Part shown: positions 52,800 to 64,000 of the stretch, piece by piece
Layout of the letters: each line of letters begins with the position of its first letter
How positions within the stretch are numbered: position 1 is the first letter of the stretch
DNA from: Aphis gossypii
Lineage: Eukaryota; Arthropoda; Insecta; Hemiptera; Aphididae
Reading direction: 5' to 3'
DNA length: 64,000 nucleotides
Assembly (NCBI RefSeq): GCF_020184175.1
Contig: NC_065533.1
Coordinates: 60,116,351 to 60,180,350 of the forward strand
Program-made: the position numbers and the translations under genes
Notes under the pieces: model-generated
Seen by the model: the letters and a program-made list of their open reading frames with translations, nothing else
The model's database searches: none
What the model was told of the DNA's origin: nothing

Positions 52800-55700
52800 T
52801 TTTGAATAGTATTTTTACCTATCTCCAAATCATAACTGAGACTAGTGGCAAGTAATAACTACAGTCACAGTATCCATGTAATAATAATAATTATTAAATG
52901 ACTATATAACTATATAATATAGATAACATTATCTATATCTAACTGTTTCGACAAAAAATCGTTTTCAGCCTTAAAAAGAGTCAAGAACTATTTGTGATCT
53001 ACTCTTCCAAAAGAAAAATTAAATTCATTTGCTATTCTTAATACTGAAAATATTTTACTTGAATCTATGTTCTGGGATGAATGTATTGACCAATTCGCTA
53101 AACAGAAATCAAGAAAAGCATTTTTATAAAAATATTATATATACCTAACAGAAATAAAATAATTTACTTACATAATAAATCCTAGTATTTTATATAATCA
53201 TTTTAATTCATTAATTCAGTTTTAATTTGAATCAAAATTTTTATTTAAATAAATGTATTTACATTAATTTTATTGAAACATTTATATTGTTTATTGTTTG
53301 TATAGTAATATTAAAAAGATTGTTAACATGTATTTTATTTCAGTATATTTCTTATATAATTTAATAAATACCAAATTATACTAAAACAATTTTATGTTTA
53401 TAAAAAAATAGTTCCTAATTTCGGGGCGCAAAATGTTTTAATTTGATCCTGCAGTTGCACAGAATATAATGGTAGCCATAAAACGTGTGTAGTGTTGTCA
53501 GTTATCACTACAGTAATTCATATTGTTCAGCACTCAAGGCAATGTTGAAAATAGTTTTCTCAGTTTATAGTTGTGAAATAAGTTTAATAGGTCATGACGT
53601 ATGGTAATATTAATATATTAGGTTTTTTTAATTTTTAAGGTAATTACATTTTTTCTTCCCAAACTTTATAACATTTTGAAACAAATCCTTCACTCTCTTT
53701 AAAACAACTATCTATGTTATAGTTTTTATTATTAAATTCTGAGAATAATTTTATGACTAAAATGGTTAATTCTTTATATACTACATTTTTGTATATGATA
53801 TTTTTGTTGTTTTTAACTGCATTAATTATATCATTGATAACTATATATTATAATCAATGATTATATTAATATCAATAATCAATACTTTAATAATTATCAT
53901 AAAAATAATATAAGTAGTACTTGTTATTTATGCAACAGAAAAACTTAAGAACTAAATTTGTTGTAGGTAGGTATGTGATATGTTTGTGTTAGGTGGATTA
54001 CATTGCTTATGTTTTTTATTGTGGAATTTCATTTCATTCATCAATAAATCTAATCAAATAAATAATGCTTTTAATTATTTTAATTTGATGATAAAAACTT
54101 TATTATTTTAGTGTGTGCATTATTATTAGTGCTTCTATTATATTATCTATTATTAGGGCTGAGGATTTTTAGTACTTATAAACCTTATTATAGGTCTAGA
54201 TTTATGCATATAAAAATAAATAATATGTATCCAAATGTGTTATAAATTTGAAATTTTCTCAAAATATCTATTTCATATATATGGTCTTTTGGTCTAAATA
54301 TATGTATAGTGTTATCTTAAATTGTAATCGGACTGTAAATATAAAAATAAATAATTCTTTGTTTGTCATCTCTAAATTCAAAAACTTACTAAATCATTTC
54401 AATAAAATGTATATATGTAAATAGATTTCTTGAGATTCTTAGTGTTTATAGTCTTTTTTACTACAATATGTTGGTTAACAAATTAATTTAGTTTTGGCTC
54501 TCATAAATTTGAATACTATTTTTTGTTTATTTAAATGGTGCCATTGGTTACATCATATACATAATTATTATAACTAATAGAAATATGGTATATAATAATG
54601 TTTATGAATATTTTATGAAAAAACAATATTATAAAATTAATTATTTATGAACATAATTAAAATGATTACTTCTATGATTTGTTATTTAATTTTGATGGAA
54701 AAATTTAAAAGTGAATAACAATTTTGGCTTTATGTCAGAATTTAAGCATTTGTCTCCATTTTTTCTATGCTTACATAAATATTTTAATACCTATCCAGAA
54801 TTATTAAGTGGAAAATCATTCAAATAATCATAGGTAAAGTCGGATAATTTAATAATATTTGTGTTTAGAAAAATTTTAAAATGTAGCTAAAGTTAAAAAA
54901 TATTGTATTTGTTTATAGGTATATCAAGGCTTACAAGTTCATGCTCTAAAAATACCTAAATAAGTATTCACTTTTGCACTAAAAATTGGCATAATAAGTG
55001 TTAAATTATGACGTAAAATTTAAAAAATATGCATTTAAATGCATTAAAAATTAAAAATTATGTATTAAAAAATGCAGTTAAAAAAAAGAAGAAATCATAA
55101 GTAATATTTGAATATTTATTATTGATATTGATGAGTTTAATGCAACATGTCACATAACTACTGAAGTAGTCTAGACGTGAGAATAGACCATTGTAAAAGT
55201 ATCAAAAAATAAAACATTTAACATGTTTTCCACTAATTGCTTATGCGGACACACTCGATACACTGAATAACCTAATGACTACTGCATTATTTTTAATAAT
55301 TTTATGTTGCAACAATTCTCATATTATATATTTTTATATAGTGTAAAAATATAAATCTTTGTATTTTTCATCAAATTTTGTCAAAAAATATGCTAAATAT
55401 GCCCGTTGAAATAAAAAAAAAAAAAATATATATATATATAAATATACCAATCAATCAAAAATAATTTAATTATTCAAAATACAACTTCACGTAATTAACT
55501 ATAGTACTTCAAAATGGATTTTTATGTCATCTAGTATTAAATACAACTTAGCAAGATTGATATGTAAATAGACAAACTTTCAAGCCATGGGTATAACTGT
55601 AATAATTTATAATTAACAACAAAATAATAAATAATATTAAATTACATTATATTTGTTAAAAAATTATATAAGTTATTGAAATTGATTTAATTAAATATGA

Positions 55701-55974
55701 TCTTACTTCTGCTTCAATTTTTATCTGAATTGTAGATTAAATAGTAAATCGTTTAATTTTGAATACTTATGTTATAACTAAAACCTAAATTTAATATATT
55801 TGCGTATACATATTTGAAATTAACTCATACTATATTGAATCTGGTTTTTATTTAATTAAACCTTATTTATAAATAACTACATGTTTACTGATGATAAAGT
55901 TTTGATTCATAGCATGTTAATTTAATTAGTTTTTAGTTACAATAGTAAACAAATTAATTAAGTTTTACTTTCAG
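52800..55974 (+). other. Presumed IWS1 5' intron
   Basis: AT-rich DNA without coding exons on either strand. It ends at the acceptor TTTTACTTTCAG before the first coding exon. Confidence 0.5.
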
Positions 55975-55991
55975 TTTGGACAGTTTTTAAA

Positions 55992-58900
55992 ATGAGACAC
56001 GTATACCCACATTCCATGTCAAATAATTCAGTGTAAGTAATTAATAAATAAAAATAATTTTTGATTATTTTTCGTACATTTATATTTTCAAATTCTATGA
56101 AATAGAAATAAATAATAATACGAAATGTACCTATTGACTTTTGTTACTTTAAAAGTATTGATATTAAGATATAAAATACATAGATAAAATAGTGCAACAA
56201 AAAAAAGAAAACTGCTAATAAATGTAATTAACTAAGTATATAATAATTTTTATTCAAAACTAGTTATTTTCCAACTATAATTATTATGATTATTAAAAAT
56301 TAGATGGTTAGACTGTTCAAAAATATTGACTGGAATAAAAGTAATTCAGTATTTATTTATTACATAATTTGTTAGTTTTATCTGTTATACTATATATATT
56401 ATATAATATTTATTATTACCAAGATAGAATCATGATTACAAACTTATTTTATTTATTTTGGTTTGTAACTGCATCATAATTGTATATATAATTATTTAAA
56501 GTTAAACAATTTGTTAGAATAAAATATAGTTTTTGCTATTACTGTATTCCCAGTAAACTTGATGGTTGATTTCAGAAGCAGAAGTCAAAATATGAGTTCA
56601 CAGTCAGTTGAAACAGAGTCTGATGTTACTGAAACTAATGATAGTGATACTGCTGATTCATATCAAATTGTTTCAAGTACTACTGACGATGTATTGTTAA
56701 AAAATAAAGGTAATTTTATTGGTTCATTATACTTTGTTTTTTAATATTTATTTTTAAGATTAATAACTTAAGATTTACATAACCAGTGTAAATTGAAATG
56801 TAAAATTTAAAAAAGAATATCATTATTGAAGTTGGTTGGTGTAAAATTATTAAATTTTCCTTAAACCTAAATAAATCTGGTTGTGTCATTTTTTCATAAC
56901 AAATAATTAAATCAGTTACTTAATTCATATGTCTATATCTATATTATATTACTATACATGATTGTAACAGATAATCTTTCCAATAAAACTATAAATTAGT
57001 TAAAAATGACTTAAAAGATGTGTATTTTTGTGAGCTAAAATGTATTTCAATTAAGTGTTAATTCTCTTCAAATTTTGGCGAAGCTCAGTCTTAATTTCCT
57101 TACCCTTAAACCTGCTAATTTGAAGTGAAATTAGAATAGAAAGACTAATATTATATTTTATTATTTTTTATATTTAGACATTTATAGCCCCTCATTATTA
57201 GAAATAAATTTGTGGATACGTGTTAGTTGATATTTATCGTAGATAATATATAAAAGTATGTATCGTTACAAAGTGTGAAAACACAGTAATACCCTCGGTA
57301 ATACCACTCTGATATTCTAATATTGCTTTTAATGGGTTTGACTATTTTTTTATACATATTTTATTGTGATATACTTCATTTATTTTTAGAAACATTAAAT
57401 TCTTCTGAAGTATCTATTTCATCTACTGACGATAGCAATGTTAATACATCAAATGATGCGAAAGCAGTTGAGCGTAAATCCAGATCTAGATCTCGGTCTT
57501 CAAATGACTCTTCGGGCTCGGAATCAGATTCTTCTTTACATTCAGCTTCTGGATCCGGTACAAGGAAATCTAAATTTCGATCAAGAAATATGTTGCAAAG
57601 TCAATCAAGATCAAAGTCAAAATCTCGTTCAAGATCTAAGTCAAAATCTCGTTCAAGATCTAAATCTAGATCTTCTTCAGTATCGTCAGTGGGTTCTCAT
57701 TCATCTTTTAAAAAAAGTAAAATAAAACGTAAAATTGTATCTGATTCGGAAGATGACGATGTTCCACATAACCTAGTTGAAATCGATTCTGATGATGGCC
57801 GAGATCACCGTCAAGGTAATAATTTTATATATATACACAATACACAATACATATATTATAGATATTTATTTTATAACCAATGTTTTTAGAACTAGAGGAT
57901 AACATAGTAGAGAAAAAAAAATTTAAAAAGGTTAAAATTATGTCAGATTCTGAATCTGAGGAAGATGATGATGCCAACAATGTACCCATTAAGAGTCCAG
58001 TTGTTAGTATTACAATTTAAATCAAATGTCTATTTTTATTAATTTATTTTTTAATTGTGTAGGTTCGTGAGGAACACGCTGTATCTGATGATGAATTGGC
58101 TTTAGATGTGTTACCAGAATTAACAGATGATTCCGATAATGAAGATGATCCAAGTGCAGTAATTGGCACAAGCCCTAGCAAAAGTAGTGCTACTAATAAA
58201 AACGAAGAGGATCTTGATGATCCTGATGAACGCGATAATCATAATAGGTAATAACTCAGTTTGAGTCTGAAACACTTCTTCATTTTGAACATTATTGTTT
58301 TATTTTTAATGTTAGTTGAATTATTGTGAAATTGGTTTGAGTATTTATATATTTTGCTAGGGTTGCATAAAAAATTATTTTTTTAATGGTTAAATAAGAT
58401 TAAGTAAAGCAATTATGGGACACTAAATCATGCTTAAGGGACCATTACCTTACTATTGATTTATTAAATGAAATGTTATTTATGCAACTCAGCTAGTTTC
58501 TATAAGTGTATTTAGCATTAAATTTAAATCAAAAGTATAATTTATTTAGTTTTCAAATTGATTAATTTCATAAGTAACCTAATCTAATGAATTTATTTTT
58601 CTAAATATATTATAATATAAATTGTATATTTTTATGCAGTGATAATAATCCAGCATCAGATTTTGAACTTATGATGATGCGTAAAAAAGAAGAACAATCA
58701 ATGAAACGTCGCAGGAAGGATATAGATATTATAAATGATAATGATGATATTATTGCTGGATTAATTAGTGATATGAAAAATGCTGCTGAAGTAATTATCT
58801 AAATAATTAAAAAATCTTGTCTTAGAAAAATGATTTAAAATTGTTTTGATATAGGTAGTTGTAAACTATTTATTTTACTAAAACATTTTTCTTATTAATT

Positions 58901-60310
58901 TTTTAGTGTGATCGACAATTAAACAAAGAAGGAAAACCTGCGATTAACAAAATTACAATGTTGCCAAAGTGTTTATCTCAATTAAAGAAACACAATTTGA
59001 TGTTAGCTTTTATTGAGCACAATGTATTAAATGTTTTTACTGATTGGCTAGCTCCTATGCCAGATAGAAGTTTGCCTTCTTTGCAAGTCCGCGAGTCATT
59101 AATAAAACTTTTAGCTGATGTAAATCTAAAGTAACAAAGTTCTATGAGTATATATTATTTATTTATTTATTTTTATAGTATCCTCCAATTGAACAATCTA
59201 CTCTCAAGTATTCTGGTATTGGTAAGGCTGTCATGTATTTGTACAGACACCCAAAAGAAACTAAAGAAAATAGAGAACGTGCTGGTCGTCTTATAAATGA
59301 ATGGGCTCGTCCAATTTTTAATTTGTCAACAGATTTTAAAGGTTAATTGAAAGTAGTATATTATGTACATTCATTTAAATTGTACTTTTAAAATAAACTT
59401 AAATTATTTAATTCAAAGCAATGTCCAAAGAAGAAAGGGAAGAACGAGATCTGGAACAAATGCCTAGGCGGAAGCGTACAAGTGTAGATGATAACAAACA
59501 CGATGATGATGATGACGATGACGATGATGGGTAACTCCATCATTTTTTCAAACTTACATTCTATTGAATAATTTTTTGAATACTCATTAACTTAACCATA
59601 GTCATTTAAATAAAAAGTTCAAACTAACCCTAAAAAGTATCCCACATCTTATCAAATCTGTACATAATAGTTCTCATAATTATTGCTAAGGAGAAAGTGA
59701 TTTTTAAAATTATATTTATGAGGTGTTAAAATGTGGAGTAAGTTAGTAGTAATTAAGGTAGTCACAAAATTTCCTGAATAACATTATAGTATTAATAATT
59801 TTGTAAAATTGTCTCTATAAACTTAACAAGACTGATGTGATAGGTCAAAAATGAACTATATTATGTATTAATCATTCCATTTAAAAAATGGTTTTAAAAT
59901 TAGATCATATTATTTTATCAAGTTAGAAAACTGCATTTTTATTTACTAATATTTTAACTATTATGTTTTTAAATTTAGTCCAAAAACATTAAAACCAGGT
60001 GACAAAGGTTGGATTGCCAGAGCCCGTGTACCTACTCCATCAAATAAGGATTATGTGGTTAGACCAAAGTCAATAACAGATGCTGATATTTCAAGGGTAA
60101 TTTTGTTTATACTAATTTGAGTTATTATATTTAAATAATTATATAAAATTTATAACTAATCCATTGGATGAAATTTGAAATGTGTAGGCTGTAAAGCGAC
60201 CAATGAACCGTTTTGAAAAGCATTTAAAGAATTATATGGATAGCAAGAGAAATAATCAATCTAAACGTGCAGTTCCAATATCAATAGAAGGAAGAAAAAT
60301 GGGGTTGTAA
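55992..60310 (+). CDS. IWS1: Transcription elongation factor IWS1 (Spn1)
   Basis: A nuclear factor that binds SPT6 and elongating RNA polymerase II and helps histone modification, splicing and mRNA export. Coding exons: 55992-56032, 56576-56709, 57390-57815, 57890-58002, 58063-58247, 58640-58790, 58907-59119, 59179-59341, 59419-59530, 59979-60096, 60188-60310; 592 residues, all phases closed. The N-terminal half is disordered: an SR-rich block (residues about 85-160) with a 24-bp tandem repeat, then acidic segments with many DSDSE-like motifs. The conserved TFIIS N-terminal (LW) domain spans about residues 350-475, with LPKCLSQLKKHNL, VLNVFTDWLAPMPDRSLPSL and AGRLINEWARPIF. The C terminus has a basic MPRRKR, a poly-Asp run, GWIARARVP and a final RPMNRFEKHLKNY. 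The exon 5 donor is ambiguous by one codon (57999 or 58002). Confidence 0.96.
57605..57676 (+). repeat. 24-bp coding tandem repeat in IWS1
   Basis: Three consecutive 24-base units of the form TCAAGATCTAAGTCAAAATC plus TCGT encode (S)RSKSKSR-type octads. Substitutions between units are few, which suggests recent expansion by replication slippage in frame. Confidence 0.85.
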
Positions 60311-61897
60311 ATGTTTTTATATTGTAACTATGCTTATTTTTAAGTCATTGTAAAAACTTCGTTTGATTATTAGTATATTTTCATTTTTCATTTATTTAGT
60401 ACTTAATTCAATAAGTTTATTAACTATAAAACAAATATTAGTTATAAGTACTTAATTTAGTATACATTTGTATTAGTATATTTATAATTATCTCATAAAA
60501 TTAATTACATTTAACATTTTAATGTATTTAAAGTTCTATAATAACATAGGCTATAATTATAAGTTTTACATTAGGTTAATCATTATGAATACCGTCAAGA
60601 TATAAATTTGGTTTAATTGTAGTCGGACAAAATAAAATATCAAACAAAAAAGTACTTTTAAATTGAATTTGTGTTGTTCAATCTTAGTTTTATTTGTATA
60701 AGAAAAAGTCTAGGTTTATACTATATAATTATAATTTTAAATAATGCTAAATGTAGTCTTAAGTACGTGGATGTACAATTTTAAATTGTTTTATCCAATA
60801 GAAAGAAGTGAAGTAATTAAGAAAATTAAATATTAGGATATAAACGTCATGTAAGGGTTAATTATCTTTCTCAGCTTACAGAATTCGTAATTTATGAAAT
60901 ATTTTTAGTGTAGGTATCAATAATATATTTTGGTTTCATTCAGAATTAAAACAATACTATTTATTATTATAAGCATTATACATCGGTAACTAGTAAAGTG
61001 GTACTAGTACAATCTATACAAATACATTTTTAGGATAACAAGTAAATAATAATAATATATAAGTATTAAAATAGCTAAATTAAAAAAATAAAATTCAACT
61101 ATAAGCTTTAATTTTTAATAATTTATTTTTATAAATAATATTTAGTAACAAGGTTAGATAATAATCATATAAAAAGATTATAGATAATTAAATATATGTT
61201 GATCCTATTATTGTTTAGGATAAGAGTGAGTTAAATGATTTATTTAATGATATCTTGATAATCATGAACATAATATATTCTAGTTGTACAGTTAACATTT
61301 AAAAAAAGCATTTGTTTATTTGACAAATTAAACAATATTCAATATAATAGATATACAAACATTGTATAAAATTCTAAAATATTTTTCAACCAACAATAAA
61401 ACTGTATGTACTGTATGTTTTTAAGAGATTTTAAATTTATTATTGTGCAATAAAATATTCAGACATTTAATACTTATATTGCAAACATTAATTACAAGCA
61501 TTACAAAAGAAATTAAAAGAAAATTATGCATAAAATGAAATCAATGTTATAAAGTAAATAAAGTAAGTAAGTAAACGTTATATTAGTAAATACACTAAGA
61601 AAATTCAATTTTTGTTACACTATACAAATGTAGGGTTCAATAACTGAGTTGATTAATTTAATGATAGTATAGTTCAAGTATATTGTAGTAGATTGCAAGA
61701 CTTGATTCATCGAATTAAAATACACGAAGTTAATACCATAATTGCTGTAGAATGTTTATGATGCATCTAGTATGTCACATTCACATTTCAATATGTTTTT
61801 TTACGTTTATTTAAAATAAATAAAAAAGGTAAGTTGTAAAATTCTTGTACATTAATGTTAAGACACGAGATAAGTTGTTATTGTATTGCATGTTTTT
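60311..61897. other. Intergenic, IWS1 3' UTR and flank
   Basis: AT-rich with several AATAAA-type signals, for example near 60631, that could end the IWS1 transcript. No coding exon is seen before the minus-strand frame that starts at the right. Confidence 0.6.
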
Positions 61898-62032
61898 TTA
61901 ATTAATATTGTCTTTTCTCCAAACAACAGATTCACTGGTTATAGCTTCTTTTAATTGTATTATGTTCAACCGTTTGTTATTGATAAGTTTTAAAGAATTT
62001 TTTGGTTTATCGATACCAAATGTCTGCCTTAC
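61898..62032 (-). other. Open in-frame extension after the stop of the repeat protein
   Basis: Directly after the TAA the same frame stays open for 44 codons to the next TAA at 61898, with segments such as FGIDKPKNSLKLINN and SESVVWRKDNIN. In the first repeat unit the matching place reads SSSSSKIKQ; here the Lys codon AAA is replaced by TAA. This suggests a recent nonsense mutation or a sequence error, with the older C terminus at 61898. A GTAAGG directly after the TAA could also act as a splice donor. Confidence 0.4.
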
Positions 62033-64000
62033 TTAACTCGACGACGACGATAACAGTTCAGCAGTGGATGCTTTAACGATGTCTGACGATACCGGAGAGT
62101 AAATATTTTTAATATCATTAATAATACTTTCAGTTGGAGTTTTGGGAATTAATTTGTTTACGCTATTTTCATTAGACGTACATTGTGAAGCGTTAGGTAT
62201 TGTGGTCGTAGAAATGGCCGCTGTGGTGGTAGTGACACCTAAGATATCAGTGGTTACATTAATTGTGGTAAATGCGTCAGCGACAATAATAGTTGAAGTA
62301 GGAAATTCAGTGGTAATTACATTAGTAATAGTAGACGATTCAGAGTCAATTTTAGCTGAGTCGGATAACTGCTTTATTTTACTCGACGACGACGATAACA
62401 ATTCAGCGGCGGATGCTTTAACGATGTCTGACGAAATCGGTGTGGAAATATTGGTAATATCATTGAGAATACTTTCAATTGAATTTGTGGGAACTAATTT
62501 GTCCACAGTATTTTCATTAAAAGTAAATTGTGAGGCGTTAGACATTGTGATCGTAGAAATGGCTGCTGTGGTGGTAGTGATACCTGGGATATTAGTGGTT
62601 GCGTTAATGGTGGTGAATGCGTCAGTTGCAGTAGGATATTCGGTAGAAATTAAATTGGTTATTTTAGACGATTCGAAGTTAATTTTAGCCGAGTCAGTAT
62701 CGTGAATTACAGTTGTTATAATTTCTGTAATTGAATCAGCATTGATGGTTGAGGAAACTGCGGAAGCAATATTTGTTGTGGTAGATTCTTTAAAGTCGGT
62801 AGTGTTAGTAGTATAGCCATTAACGGTATAAGTGATGCCTGATGTGATGGTAACCGTATCAGTAATGACAGGGATTTTGGTGTTCATAATGGTTGTGGAA
62901 GTGCCAGCGATGGCAGTAATTAAAGTTGAGGTGTTGGTTGCTGTAGAATCCATTTCGATAGTAGTTAGCTCTTCACTAGCTGTGATTGCTTCAGAGATCG
63001 TGGACAAAATAGGCGACGTAGCACAGACGACATTGGCCAAAGCTTTAGTGGTTGTGGTAGTGATAGTAGTCGTGGGAATAGGGATAACTGGATAGTTAGT
63101 GGTAGTAATGATAGGCATCATATTGGTAGCATTTGTCTGTAAAGCGATGGCTTGTTTTTTGCTATCGCCGCTATCGTTATGCTGAGATGGATTATGGATA
63201 ACGTTTTTGAGTGAAATAGACTTTAACTTGGGCTTATTGTTAGATTTATAGGTTGTTTTAACAGTTTCAACAGGGATAAAGAGTGAATCTGAACCTTTAT
63301 TGTTTTCACTTGTAACGCATTTGTTGTTCAAGTAGCCATTATCTGTAAGGTCATTGTTGTAATTGTAGATACGTGATGAAGTTTGATATTCTTTAGATTT
63401 TGAAAGGTAGTGTATCATATGAGGAGGAGTAGTTGCAGTACAAGACTTTTGTTGATGGTGAATTGTTTTATTGTTTTGTACGGTAAAATATCCAAGATTA
63501 CGGCGTGTTTCTAATTTCATTAAATTGTTAATGAATTCCTTCCCGTTAGGATAAGTGGTTTTGAGATTTTTATAAAATTGGATTATGTCTGGTGTGGTGG
63601 ATGACAATATTGATGATATAGCTTGTTGGCGACTTAAATTTGGAAACCCAGTGAGCGGTGACTTAGACCGCGAATCTAATGAATTATTAAGCGATTGATC
63701 GGTTTGTACAATAGTCGGTATTTTTATTGGGGAAACTGAATTTGGAGTTTTCACATGTTCTTTCGGTACAGACAATTCCGAAGTAAAGATCGATCTTAGC
63801 ACCGGTGTGAAAACAAATTTTAGTTTGTGATCAGCAATCGTAGGTTTATCAACTGGAATCATAGGCTTAGAAGTTCGAGTTTTAGGTTTTTTAATTTGAG
63901 TTATAGATTTATCAACTTGAGTCATAGGTCTATCAACTCTATTAATAGAGGACATAAGTTTTTCAACTGGAATTGTAATTCTGTGATCTGGTATAGTTAG
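62033..64000 (-). CDS. Thr/Ser-rich repeat protein, unknown function (N terminus outside window)
   Basis: The frame is open from the right edge of the window to TAA at 62033: 640 residues from the first internal Met (63955) and at least 15 more codons upstream, so the true start lies outside. It is a single uninterrupted exon here. The N-terminal part has short irregular repeats of the type TIPVEK, MTQVDK, MIPVDK. A more ordinary segment follows (IQFYKNLKTTYPNGKEFINN). The rest is mucin-like, rich in Thr, Ser, Ile and Val. It ends with two tandem units of about 105-110 residues (about 62385-62700 and 62036-62367), each running from DSAKI to ELLSSSSS. I do not recognise the family. No signal peptide can be judged. 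Many Thr/Ser would suit O-glycosylation if secreted, but that is inference. Confidence 0.7.
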   Translation of the reverse strand, partial: LTIPDHRITIPVEKLMSSINRVDRPMTQVDKSITQIKKPKTRTSKPMIPVDKPTIADHKLKFVFTPVLRSIFTSELSVPKEHVKTPNSVSPIKIPTIVQTDQSLNNSLDSRSKSPLTGFPNLSRQQAISSILSSTTPDIIQFYKNLKTTYPNGKEFINNLMKLETRRNLGYFTVQNNKTIHHQQKSCTATTPPHMIHYLSKSKEYQTSSRIYNYNNDLTDNGYLNNKCVTSENNKGSDSLFIPVETVKTTYKSNNKPKLKSISLKNVIHNPSQHNDSGDSKKQAIALQTNATNMMPIITTTNYPVIPIPTTTITTTTTKALANVVCATSPILSTISEAITASEELTTIEMDSTATNTSTLITAIAGTSTTIMNTKIPVITDTVTITSGITYTVNGYTTNTTDFKESTTTNIASAVSSTINADSITEIITTVIHDTDSAKINFESSKITNLISTEYPTATDAFTTINATTNIPGITTTTAAISTITMSNASQFTFNENTVDKLVPTNSIESILNDITNISTPISSDIVKASAAELLSSSSSKIKQLSDSAKIDSESSTITNVITTEFPTSTIIVADAFTTINVTTDILGVTTTTAAISTTTIPNASQCTSNENSVNKLIPKTPTESIINDIKNIYSPVSSDIVKASTAELLSSSSS

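Noticed and set aside
57438..57725. Gln/Leu-rich open frame overlapping IWS1 exon 4
   Set aside because: It is a frame shadow of the SR-rich repeat; the IWS1 frame has homology and matching splice phases.
62142..63095. Plus-strand Val-rich open frames opposite the Thr-rich protein
   Set aside because: ACN and ATN codons read backwards give Val/Ile-rich frames. The minus-strand frame is much longer and shows protein-level repeats.
1..64000. CRISPR array, operon or prokaryotic insertion
   Set aside because: No regularly spaced direct repeats with unique spacers. All recognised genes have spliceosomal introns, so the DNA is eukaryotic throughout.

Overview
The window is AT-rich animal nuclear DNA with short exons, GT-AG introns, microsatellites and many small inverted-repeat transposons. 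Base composition, the insect-type gene set and the repeat style suggest a hemipteran, most likely an aphid. That assignment comes from pattern recognition, not from a search.

Layout. 1-25.6 kb (+): the 3' two thirds of a novel (epsilon-type) protein kinase C gene. It has a putative alternative first exon at 2944 and 14 further coding exons from 8686 to 24756. The start of the C2 domain is not found and probably lies left of the window. 25.6-31.8 kb: no supported gene, but microsatellites and a CpG-richer patch near 27.1 kb. 31.8-33.0 kb (-): a compact two-exon PIAS/Siz-type SUMO E3 ligase with no visible SAP domain. 33.6 kb (-): a possible orphan terminal exon. 36.5-41.1 kb: a transposon cluster, including a mariner-like element nested inside a hAT-like one. 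42.2 kb (-): a diverged duplicate of NOL10 exon 1, followed by a 100-N assembly gap. 45.4-46.0 kb (+): three C-terminal exons of an ERGIC3-like secretory-pathway protein. 46.5-51.1 kb (-): a complete 14-exon NOL10 gene with one apparent 1-nt frameshift. 56.0-60.3 kb (+): a complete IWS1 transcription elongation factor gene. 61.9-64.0 kb (-): a Thr/Ser-rich open frame with two long tandem repeats that runs off the right edge.

The conserved genes are housekeeping or signalling genes and do not form one pathway. NOL10 and IWS1 lie head to head and may share a promoter region between about 51.1 and 52.2 kb. Exon models were built by hand from splice sites and homology in frame. The summed phases close exactly for the visible PKC exons, PIAS-like, IWS1 and, after allowing one missing base, NOL10. 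I found no convincing tRNA, rRNA or CRISPR locus. The most interesting leads are the possible C2-less PKC isoform, the duplicated NOL10 first exon, the degenerate SUMO ligase, the repeat protein with an in-frame stop followed by a 44-codon open extension, and several transposon insertions with readable target-site duplications.
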